From Neurospora tetrasperma FGSC 2508 (lineage: Eukaryota > Ascomycota > Sordariomycetes > Sordariales > Sordariaceae), in contig NW_009799179.1 in the NCBI RefSeq assembly GCF_000213175.1, positions 1 to 64,000 of the forward strand: a stretch of 64,000 nt of DNA, read 5' to 3'. Shown here in pieces: positions 11,801 through 22,571 of this stretch. The notes below the pieces were generated by a model. It was not told where the DNA came from and ran no database searches. It was given only the letters and a program-made list of their open reading frames with translations. Position 1 is the stretch's first letter. Each line of letters starts with the position of its first letter. A program made the position numbers and the translations under genes.

Positions 11801-12257
11801 GCCTACTAACTTCTTGGATCGTGACTCCCTCGGTGGTCTTGCTGTCGCCATTCGCGACTTCAAGGGCGGTGTGGTTATGATTTCTCATAACGAAGAGTTT
11901 GTCGGTGCTCTCGCTTCCGAGACATGGAATGTTGTTGACGGCCGCGTCACCCACAAGGGTCAGAACTCTGCTGCTCTTGACCGCTTTGAGGACAGCAAGC
12001 CTGCCTCTGCTGTCACCAGCGGCTTGAACACCCCCATGGGCATGAGCGAGCCTAGCACTGCTGTCAACTCGGGCGTCGAGGATAACAGCCTCGGAGTCAC
12101 GGGCGAAAGCATGACGTTCAAGGCCAAGAAGAAGAAGAAGATGACCAAGAAGGACCTCAAGGAGCGCGAAGCCAGAAGGAGACTGAGGCATATTGAGTGG
12201 CTGAACAGCCCCAAGGGAACGCCGCATCCCAAGGACACGGATGATGAGGATGAATGA
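8869..12257 (+). CDS. elf1: ABC-F-type ATPase New1/Elf1 (eEF3-like, with chromodomain)
   Basis: Exons 8869-11453 and 11510-12257 give 1,110 residues. The 56-bp intron (GTAAGT, AACTAAC, CAG) restores V-K-W-R-G across the junction. N-terminal HEAT-type helices cover ~30-420. ABC domain 1 has GRNGAGKST near 503, a LSGGWKMK signature and LLLDEPTNHLD. ABC domain 2 has GPNGAGKST near 748, LSGGQKVK near 935 and VLDEPTNFLD near 960. A chromodomain-like insert (FQYEVKWRGF) sits at ~858-885 inside domain 2. The end IEWLNSPKGTP..DTDDEDE closely resembles yeast New1 rather than eEF3. New1 is a cytoplasmic, ribosome-associated factor acting in termination and recycling at certain C-terminal codons; fission yeast Elf1 was described in mRNA export. 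The N terminus lacks the Q/N-rich prion segment of yeast New1. The start follows CACC; an upstream in-frame ATG is less likely. Confidence 0.93.
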
Positions 12258-15200
12258 GGATCGAATGCTTACGAAGAGGGAGTTTTGCATACCTAGCATG
12301 GCTGGTGATCTTGCGTTGCAGTTTAGCGATATCCAAATATGTGTGTAGGGGACATGTGGAGGAAGAACAAAAGGGATGGTTTAGATTGGCCTTTTTCAGT
12401 GGGGCTGGATGGAATTTCGGACTTCTTTTTGGGCTCGAATAGGGGGGATCAAGGGGGGTTAGACTAGAAGGCGTTTTCATTTTTGTTTCTGTTTTGTTTT
12501 GCTTGTTTGGTCGGGATGATGCTACCCTTCAAAAGTTTAGACGGCATTTGTTTATAGATCTTTTTGGGAGATTGGAATCAAGAGCTAGATGATGATGCAA
12601 CTTATCCTTCCAGTTTCCTTTTGCCTACCTACTACTTGACCACCGGGCCTTTTTCACTTCCCCAACCATAATACACATCAACACGACTAAAGAGTCTCTT
12701 CGTTCTCTTGTAGTGGAACCAACTTCAACTGTAATGCCATTTAAAACCCCATCTTTCCGCCGGCTGCAAGAATCATAAGAACAAACCGAGGTATCCTTCT
12801 CCAATCTCCATATCGGGCATTGTCGCCGATAACATGTTTTCAGACCAACGGAAAGCCTCCCTATAATTCCATTAACATGCATATTTCCGAGGGTCGAGAC
12901 TACCTGTTTCACTCAAGATGCAGACATTCACACTGCTTCAGTATCTACAAGTAATTCACATATACAAATCCTTCAAGAAGCTGCAAAGAACCCCCGCATG
13001 ACCAGTGGAGGTACCTTAGTTTAAAAAGTGTCAACCGGCCTTGGTCTAGACTACCTAGCTATCGACTTCTGCAGCTCAGCATCTCAGCCAGATCATTCAG
13101 AACACCCAAGTCTAGAACTCCGATCAACCACCTAGAGGTCCTCCCTTTCGTCAGGAGACGCTCACGCACATGCATAGCCCGTGGCAAGTGACGCTTCAGC
13201 CTTCAGGACATGGTGATCGGGGGCACTAATCTAGACCGTGACGCCTCACGCTTCACGCTTCACACTCTGCTTTGAGACATGCAGTACCTCTAATTATCTA
13301 CGTATCATCGCAAATTTCAATCTCAGTATCAGGCCTGATCAACTGATAAGGACGGACCAGAAATCTAGAGCTGAACTGTCACCTTGCCGTGCCCATGCTT
13401 ACTGATTCAGCCTTCGCTAGCTCCCCGGTGACAGAAAACGTCAACGGGATAGGAATGGGCATGTCGAGGTGACAGTTTCCGCTCCCGGTCTGCACGTGCG
13501 TCTCCTTTCCCAAAGGATGATCTTCACCGCCACCGGTTGCTAAACCTGTTATGGACGGAAGGGCTGTTGGGCGGTTGTGCGGTAGAGTGGTTGGGCGGAT
13601 GAGGGCGGGTGATTGTGGTGTTGTGGCTTGGGTTGGGTTTAGTAGGTATGGTTTGGGTTGTTCATTCGTGTGGTTTTGGTGGTGTGGCGGTGGGCGGGTG
13701 TTGATCTCTTCGGAAACCCTTTGTTGGTGTTGGGTGTTGGGACGAGGAAAAAAAGGTTTGCTAGGACAGTTCAAAAAAAAAAAAAAAAAAAAAAAAAAAA
13801 ACGCCGATGACAGCAGTGGTTGTGCTTGTGGCTTGGGATGTTGCAGTTTTCACTGACACAATGGCCCCGGACGTTCGCCGTCTGGACGCATGGATGCCAT
13901 TGGGCGATATGGCCAAAGCGTGGAAAGCGTGGGGGTTCAGTATCTTGCGACATACTCTCGGTCAGACCCGAAGATACACATCGTTCTAGACCTTCGCTGT
14001 CTTCATTGAATCATTTTCCGTCTCGAGATAGTGGCTAAGAGAAGCTTTTCAGCTTCATGTTCAAAAGTCACGATAGTACACTACTCGATTGCCACCTGTA
14101 TCTTCCGCCGGTGTAGAAAGGGAACCATTTGCTGTTTATCTACCCACTGGATCGGCTGGAGATAAGGTACGGTGCGAAACCAATGTTCACATGTCTTGAA
14201 TTGACCCCGACAAAAAAGAGGGTGACATTGTGTAAGTAGGTGCCATCATCCAGCGTAAAAAATCGGACAGATGAGGCGTTCCCACGGATTTTGGTTATTG
14301 GTTCGCCTTCAAGCCTCAAAGAGGGCTGGGCTAATGCAAAATGCAAAAAGCCCAAACCGCCGCTCGCACTGAAGGACAAGGGTGATGACGGGATGTGAAT
14401 GAAAGAGATATCAGTGCTCAAACCTGGCATTGATGCTGTGAAATCGTTGTCTGTGCAATTCTGCTTCAAGCTAAACCATTTGTGAGAGGAAAGCTGAGCC
14501 GATTAGAATGGTTAGGATAGATGCAAAGTTGGAAACAATGGAACGCTACATCCCACGTGTTCTGCACTAGTGCATCTACGAAGTGTTCGAGCGGCCGAAC
14601 TAATCGCCCGTTATTACAGGGAGATATTGTAGGATAGAGAAGCAAAATAGTTACGCCGAGGAATACTTGGTGGGAAACTGTGGGAAATATGGGAAAAAAA
14701 AAAAAAACGGGAAAAAAAAGATGGTTGGCACGAGGAACAGCGAAGCAACTTGTGTCACCCAAGACTTCGTATCGGAGATTGCAAGGCGTTTGTGGCGTCC
14801 ATGACTTGCGATAGGAGCGGGAGTTCCCTCAGCTTTGTGGGAGTGTGCACAGCAGCTGTTTGGACAACCTGAAAGGTGTGGAAGGGAGTACAAGAAAAAC
14901 TACGAGCGACTCATCTTGATGCGTAGGCAGGTGAGCACAACTTGTATACAAGGAACACTTGTTGCCTGGTAGGGTGCAGGCAGGCTTTTCAGTAACACGG
15001 TTGACCAAAGCATGGAAATAGAAACCAGTTCTACCAATAACTGGCCATCAACAAGTCTCGGTAAAAGGGTCCAGAGAAGGAACGTTTACCCCAACCCAAG
15101 AAACCGGGTCGAGTCGAATAATGTTGCCGTTTTCTGTAGGATACGGGACTTGGTAATGGTTGTTCAAGCTCCCATGCTACAAGAGCCCTCACTGGTTCCA

Positions 15201-17169
15201 CGTGTGCGTGGGAATGTTGGGATGTCTGTGAAGGACGGACCGTTTGTGGTCAAGGTGTCCAAGCACGTCTCGACTGTTTGATCACTACAGCAACCCAGGG
15301 AAGATGATGATCTTCAACACTAGCAGATTCTTGGTGTTGATATGGCAGGAGATCGGAGCTGCCGCAGTCAGCCGCAAGGTCGTGGCCTCCCGGGAACGAA
15401 ACGACCAAGCCATTGTCGTGGTCGAGCCATTGATGACAGATGGCGCTCTTTTCACACGCCGTGGCTTGCCGCGGTCAAGTCGCAACCAACTTTTCCTTTT
15501 GCGCGCGGCTCCAGAGATAAGGTAAGGTATTTGCGTGGGTAGGAAATTCTCTCGCCCCCTTGTAACTGTCTCGGGTCTAGCAATTCGGCGTCGGTCTCGG
15601 TTGTAAAAATGTGAATCTTAGCAGTGGTTGTGGTGTGGTGAGGCAGCGATATCGAGACGCCTGGATCCAAATGTGGAAACTGAATTCGGGACTGTAAACT
15701 ACCCCAAGTGGTTAGCAAAAGAAACGCTGACGATGCTAAGCCGATGGGGTTGTGGTTGGTATTCCTCGACACCCTCACAACTCGTAACTGACATCCAGTA
15801 CGGTCCAACCCGTGCCTCCTTCGGGAGCCCAGGCACAAGGAAAATTTGCCCTGAGCCACAACCGCCACAGCGTCATTAAAACGGAGGTGGTGCAGTGGTT
15901 GTTAATCTTCAAGACGCGAAATGGGCCATTGTAGCAATGCACAAAGTTATTCTGCCATCTTTTAGCCAAACAGTTTGAGGGCTTGCATGTGAGATGTTTG
16001 GAGGATTCGGGGATAGATTGGCGGTCTCTCGAAAACATACATGGTATCATTGCCTCGTGTATGCAAGGAATACAGATTACTGTAGAGAATGGTACTGGGT
16101 AGTATCGCTAGAGGGGGTACGTGTTTAGCGAGGCCATCAGCACAATTCGAAGGATCAACGGAGGGGTCGACTTCAGTTGCTTTCAGTTCCTTGTCGCAGG
16201 CGGCTGAAGCTGGGCTTGGTGGTGATCCATATTCGTGCCGGCCAAGGTTGACGCAGCTCATCGGAATTGGATGAGTGGCCGCTGCCAGTCTGACTTTGAA
16301 ACCATTTTGTCGAAAAGAAGCAAAGAAGATTATGCGATTCGGCGGTGACTCGGGTGTTCGTGATATCTGGCGACGGGCACGCAGTTCGTTGTTGGAGTGT
16401 TGAAGAGATCGATTCCCCTCAATACCTAGGTAGGTTCCAAGTGGAATGGATGTTTTGGAGAGCAGCGGGGGGTGCACACCTCCGGCTATTTTCCTGGCTG
16501 ACTCCGCCTAGTCCCACTAATTAGCGTTAAAATGGCACCCTTGCCCCTGTCCGATCGCTGTCTGTTCAGGTACATTGAACCCAAGTACCACTGTACCCTT
16601 GTACAAGGGAAGCCATCGATTCCTTCTCTGTACCCCCTTGCTCCGTTTGTAGACATGGAAATATTACGTACCTACCTCTAGGTACACTACCTAGTTGTAT
16701 TGATTTTCTTCCTTCAACAACATCCCATGTCGTGGCCAAGACCCTCGACGGCCACCATATCCTCCCACGCGATGGCCAGCCTATCTGTCACACCTATGCC
16801 AACATCCAGAATGAACTCCCTGTCAAGAACTGAAAGGTCTCCATGTCCCGATATGGACCATCATTGGCCACCATAGGCCTGGGCTCCTTCTTCCGACATT
16901 TGCGTTGCTTCTTCCTGTCATCGCCTTGGTTACACGTCAAAATCTATCTGATCAGCTTTATCTGAATCTTCGCAGCCTTTGACACGTCTCGATTGCAAGA
17001 CCGAAAGTCTAGCTTCTTGTTACAAGACCTCCCTGGTCTCTGCGGTCTTGTTCTCAACCTCCGAGAGACATAGACTGTCTAGACATATCCTGCCATCTCT
17101 TCTTGGGCTATATTGTTGCTTTCCTTCTTGAAAAGACACTAGCATCAGTCCATAGACCACAGACACACC
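12258..17169. other. 4.9-kb gene-poor region
   Basis: No coding frame here shows a recognisable domain, a good start or a consistent intron model. Visible landmarks are a run of 29 A at 13,773-13,801, a G/T-rich strand just before it, a shorter A run near 14,694, and copies of a CCTAGGTA-type motif near 16,423 and 16,667-16,694. The final ~400 bp before 17,170 are CT-rich and likely hold the GH16 promoter and leader. Non-coding RNAs or species-specific small genes cannot be excluded. Confidence 0.45.
13773..13801 (+). repeat. Poly(A) tract, 29 bp
   Basis: An uninterrupted run of 29 adenines lies in otherwise mixed-sequence DNA. No coding remnant of a LINE or processed transcript and no flanking duplication was found beside it, so it is best treated as a simple repeat. 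Confidence 0.9.
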
Positions 17170-18638
17170 ATGGACAACGACCACCGCGAACATCTCGACC
17201 CTCGGGCAAGCGGCCGTCACAACTTTGACTCGGGCGTCGAGTCCCGAGCCTCGCAACGCTCCAACGAGGGCTCCAACGAGAACCCCTTTGCCAGTCCCAT
17301 TCCCACCCGTCCACCATCAAGCTTCGACACATCCTCCAACTCTGGTGGTATAGGAGCTCACCACGAAGCTTTGCCCGGTGGCCAACGATACTTCCACTCT
17401 CGTCGAGTACGCAAGGGCGAGGTAGAAAAGCCATGGGCAGAGAAGAAAGACCCCAAGGAGAAGTGGGTGACGATTATTCCTCTGGTCGGCATCTTCATCG
17501 GGCTGGCCATCTCTGGGTTCCTGATATGGGATGGGATCAGGTCCGTGGTGAAGCACAAGTACTGTTTGGTGCTGGATGAGGATTGGAGTCAAGGAATTAG
17601 GGACAGTGTGTGGCAGCACGAGGTACAATTGGGTGGCTTTGGGTATGTTTCTATTCCTTTTTTCTCCCTTCATCTGGGTACATTCGCTAACATCAGCGGC
17701 AAAACAGCAATGGCGAATTCCAGCAAACCACCAAAGACAACGCCTACATCGAAGACGGAAAGCTTGTCATCAAAGCCACCCTCCAAGACGACAAGCTCCT
17801 CCTCTCCGACTCCAAAGTCGACCTCCTCGCCTCGGGCGACTGCACCTCCACCGTTTACCGAGACTGTGTAGCAGCCACCAACACCACTGTCGGCAACAGT
17901 TCCATCGTGCCTCCCGTCCTCTCGGCCCGTCTCAACACCCGTCTCGGCGCCTCCATCAAATACGGCCGTGTTGAAGTCACCGCCCGCCTGCCCGAAGGAG
18001 ACTGGCTATGGCCCGCTATCTGGATGATGCCCGTTAACAGCACCTACGGCCAGTGGCCTCAATCCGGTGAGATTGATCTGGCCGAGTCCCGCGGCAACAA
18101 CTACACGTACCCACAAGGCGGCAACGACATCATCTCTTCCACGCTGCACTGGGGTCCTTCTTCCCTTTCAGACGCCTTCTGGCGCACCAACGTCAAGCGC
18201 CAGGCCCTGCACACCACGTTCGCAAACAAGTTCCACACTTTCGGTCTCGAATGGTCCGAGAAGTACCTATTCACCTACGTCGACTCGCGCCTGCTGCAAG
18301 TCCTCTACGTGAACTTCAACAAACCCCTCTGGCAACGGGGTAACTTCCCGCAGGTAGACGAGAACGGCACTCGCACCACTGACCCCTGGGGATACACGGG
18401 TCGCCTGAACACGCCGTTTGATCAAAAGTTCTATTTGATCTTGAATGTCGCGGTAGGAGGAACGAACGGGTGGTTCCAGGACCAGTCGAATGGCAAGCCG
18501 TGGGTGGATTCGAGTCCGAATGCCAAAAAGGACTTTTGGCTGGCTAAGGATCAGTGGTTCCCCACGTGGAAGAGCCCGCAGATGGAGGTGGAGAAGGTGG
18601 TTATGTGGCAGCAGTGTGATGGGCATGAGGAGCTGTAG
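17170..18638 (+). CDS. GH16-family glucanase/transglycosylase, type II membrane protein
   Basis: Exons 17170-17642 and 17708-18638 give 467 residues. The 65-bp intron has a GTATGT donor, a GCTAAC branch site and a CAG acceptor, and joining restores GGFGNGEFQQ. Residues 1-97 are hydrophilic and Ser/Asn/Pro-rich. One membrane helix lies at ~98-121 (VTIIPLVGIFIGLAISGF), with the catalytic domain beyond it, so the enzyme faces the secretory lumen or the cell wall. The GH16 active-site motif GEIDLAES is intact, with nucleophile E279, D281 and acid/base E284. Upstream are WPAIWMMP and downstream HTFGLEW, both typical of the fold. The family cleaves or rearranges beta-1,3-type glucans. Exact substrate is unknown; resemblance to beta-glucan-binding proteins and KRE6/SKN1-like membrane-anchored GH16 proteins suggests a cell-wall glucan role. 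Confidence 0.9.
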
Positions 18639-21600
18639 GCCTTGTTTCTTTTCTTTGCCTTTTTGTTTTTGGGTCAGGGTGTCAGGGACATGGGATCGGA
18701 TGGGAGTATGATTATAAGCATGGAGAGATTGGATAATACAATGATGACAGCTAGAGGTACTTAGACTAGTGTTGGACCTAATTGTTATCTCGGTTAATCT
18801 TGGTTATGTGTGTCTGTCTCTTACATGATGGTCATAACAATATATACTAGAGCTAACGTTCGTTACATGAGATACTTTGGGAGAAGAAATCCTGCAGTAT
18901 GTTTTCTATGAATTTTGGAATCGCAAAACACAAAGGTTGAAGCAGAATCACAGTAGGTGGAGATAGCAGGGTGGTGAAAGTGGAAGGATTCCACCTGCCA
19001 GTGACAGAGCCCCGCGATGATCTCCCGCTGTGGATGCTGTCGTGGTCCGCTGCATTTCAGGGTCTGATCCACCAAGTTCCAGGTCCGGTTCCACTAGGTT
19101 TTAGAAATGGATGGGGTTGAGGGGTGTGTGGACTGAACCCCAGGCAGCGATCGATGGCGGGGCAGAGGCCGGGGGGACACGGGCAACCTTGGACCTGCCC
19201 TTGAATTTCAAAATATGGATTCGATGTGTAGGTGTGTAGTATCATTGTCATTGTTCGAATTACTTATGTGATGACATGATTTGGACGATAACATTGAGGT
19301 ATACAAATGCCTAACTATACAAGAGGCTCAGGATGATGGAGAGGTAGTGTGGTCGTCGATCCCGTCCATCTCGGTGGACAAACCCCAACCCAAAACAACG
19401 GGGCACCGGGCGGCGATCTCTCAACACCGGGGCCGATGTGTGGGGCTATCCGGTCTCTCACTCCTCCACACTCCCGGCCTTTTAGGCATCCGTCCCGAGA
19501 GCTTGCCGGTAACTCGCCGGATCGGAGACAACGAAATTAACTTGCGCGGTCCGTCCGCCCAGTCCTCAACTACCTACGGTTTTCGCAAAATCTCCTCACT
19601 CCAAACCTGTGTCACCAACTGCTACGGCTCGCGACAGCCCCCGGTATTTTCCGTTGCAATGTCAACCAGTCATATCGCCGATGAAGTGCACGACCGCTGA
19701 AGATGAATACGAGGAAAGACCTACACATATGGGCCTTGCAGAGTGCCAAAAATAGGTGGGCGATCTTTGCCTTGGCGTTTGCATTTCTTGTTCGCATCCA
19801 GCAAATCCCGGAAGGAATTGACCAGTGAAACACGAATGGTCTGGATAAATCGGCTCAAAGGTGGCTTGAAATGCCAAGTTTGGTGCCTGGCAGTGAAGCA
19901 ATAAATACTGTGTAAGCCGCATATAAAAGGGCGGGCAAAGAGTTGGTAATTGGTGCGTTGGCAGCACTCGTAGCCAACGATAATTGAAGGGATAAAGAGG
20001 CTTTCCGATCTGGCGGTCGTTTCCTTGATTTTGAAATGTTGGTGATGAGAATGGAACGCTTCAACACTCCTGTTGAGGAATGGAAAAGATGGTGTGGTCT
20101 CCCTCGGGCCGTCTTGGGACCTCGCATTGTACATTGGATTGTTCCCTTGGTGATTTGACTAACAGCACCGTACGCCGAAAAGCTTATCTCCAGGGATAAG
20201 ACAAACCATCCAGTAGGCAGCGAATGAGATGCAAACGAAAAAGTCAAAACAGAAAGATGGTTGATGTGGGTGATGCTGACAAGCGGTTCCGAATTGCCGT
20301 GAGCTGTCAGACTTGTCACTGCCGTAGTGCCGTGTGCTTGCTTTCGGGACTGGACAACGCTCGGACTGCATCTGGATACGATATCTCTTGGAGCATAAGG
20401 GCGGTTGTTAAGATGACAACGCATCGTGCCTCTGCTGAAAGCCTTATCATCTGTCTCTCGGAAGAGGCCCGGATCTCCGACCTAGATGGCTCCACGAGAG
20501 TGAGACAACACGCTCATTTTAGATGCCCGAAGAGCTTCCAGAACAGGGTCAGACATGGTGGTCAGCCAGCCTTTGCACAAAGCCATTGTTTCCTGAAGCG
20601 CTGTCAGTAAGTACACTTGATCTTGTATCGAGGGAAGGCAGCTTATCTTTCAGTGTGTCATGAGAGGCTGCAAAAGGGCGGGACTCAGCTATTGTTCGAT
20701 AGTGACGTGCCAAGACTTATGCTTCTTTACCATGCATGCGAGGGACACTGTGTAAATAGAAAGTGTGTAGAAAAAGATGCAAACTATCGAGTGATATTGA
20801 TGTGAATTGTGCTTGATGGAAATTTGCGGTGAATGGAGATTGTTGACAGAATGTTCTCCTCGGTAATGAGATGGCGCAAAACTGTGAAATTGTGGCTTGA
20901 GCGTCAGCCGAAAAAGAGTAAGAAAAAGGGAAGAACAAAGACGGAACAGCAAAAATGGCGGATAGTAATTTCTGGACCCCCCTCCCCGCGCGTACCTGAA
21001 CGCCAAGCCAAGCCGGGTGTGGCAGGTCCATGGGGGGTCAGATTCAAAATGGGACAAACAGTGGAGCAGGAGTGACCGGGCCGTTCCTTTGGGTCTCAGT
21101 CCTCTCCTCCTCCAGTCCTCTTCCTCCACTTTTCACGTCTGTTCCTCGCTCAGCATTTTCGAGCAACGTGAGCAACACCAACGTCAAGTGGAATCAGAAG
21201 AATAGCGTGGGATCGAGACGACATTCGTCAAGCGCTTCAATCCCCGACACGTGAAGCAGGAAGAGACAAGCTCAGCCCCCAGCCAAAAATTGAATCAATA
21301 CTAGCCGCCATTGCTACACAGTGGACATTATACTATGGTATGGTATGCCCCAAGAGGGCAATATGGCCAATATTCTGCCCATTTTCCATCTGTTTTCTTG
21401 TCATAAACTGCTCTTACTGACACCTCCCCCGTCTTCCTCCAGAACGGTGGACCATGTACCTCTACACGACCCTCGCCACAAATCCCTAGTAGGGACTCCG
21501 TTTCCTCCAGTCCAACAAGAAACGGAACACATGAACCGTGCCATTGGCATTAGTCAATCACACACTCTTTTGGCTGCTTGAACTTCTCAGGGAGTCTGTG

Positions 21601-22571
21601 TGAGAGGCCTGACCTGGCAGCCTTTCCCTGTTCAACCCTTCCAGACCATGTGTTGTTAGTGATGATCCCGGAATGTTTGCCGTGTCAACAGGGTGGCCAA
21701 CGGTAGCATGGGCGACATAGGTACCTCCTCGCGATGTACCGTTGCACACATATTGCTGGCAGTGGATAGGTTACTGAGATACCACCACATCTGGCCATCG
21801 TCGATATACATACCTCAAAACGGTTGTTTGCTCCCGTAACGCTAGGTATTCGACCAGACTCGGGTAAAGTTCCAAGGGGGTCGGTCCCTCATGTCCCCTC
21901 CAAGGTACCTCTATGGGCCTTTACACTTTTCTTTTGGACGAGAGGTGGGGGCTCCTTGCCCTCGACATCCAGCCCGAACTGTCGTGTTCTGTTCAGTCCA
22001 GGTCAGCTTTTCTTATCACCAAGTTCAGCTTCCATTGCCAACATGAAAGGCTAGCCCCTCGCCTGCTACAGAACCTTTTATCCAGTCGAGGAAAACCCGG
22101 TCAATCTTTTCTGACCCGGTATCCCCTCTTACTTTGGCACATTCTCACACTCGCTTGACCCCGATTAGAGTTCCGACATAACATAGACAGACCGGCACAG
22201 AGGAGCAAGTCCCTTGATACCCAAGTGACACAGCAGAGCCACACGGCACCAGGTTTTATCCGACATCACCTTACACCACTGTCTCACGGTGTTGGATGCA
22301 GATCGCCTGAAGGCAAAGAAAACACATCCTGTATGCCGATCCCCGTCACATTTTCTAGGAATTCCGGGGAGGTGTCTTTTTGAGAACCATGGGCTGACAG
22401 ATTCATCCATCACAGGCACAAGACCAACTCCATCTACTTCATCCTTGACATCTGCCACGGATTTCGGTCAACCTGTCTGATCGTTGCTCCCTTATCCCAT
22501 CTCCCCTCAGTCACTCACTCTCCGGAAGTTTATCGACTGGAAAAGGTGAGGGTTGGATTTCCGTCGCCACC
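18639..22571. other. 3.9-kb gene-poor region upstream of the GT2 gene
   Basis: I see no supported gene. The longest minus-strand frame with an ATG (20,424 down to 19,855, 189 codons) has no recognisable domain or intron evidence. Copies of AGGTACCT occur near 21,718 and 21,903. The final few hundred bases before 22,572 presumably contain the GT2 promoter and a leader ending in CGCCACCATGG. A long leader with upstream ATGs is possible. Confidence 0.4.

Noticed and set aside
8869-12257. Translation elongation factor 3 (eEF3) as the identity of the ABC protein
   Set aside because: The chromodomain-like VKWRG insert context and the IEWLNSPKGTP...DTDDE C-terminal end match New1; eEF3 ends in a Lys-rich tail and differs in this part.
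13773-13801. Poly(A) run as the 3' tail of a LINE or processed gene copy
   Set aside because: No reverse transcriptase remnant, no exon-like sequence upstream and no flanking duplication were found.
19855-20424. 189-codon minus-strand frame with an ATG
   Set aside because: No recognisable domain, composition or splice evidence; possible chance frame in a gene-poor stretch. Kept only as a note in the region entry.
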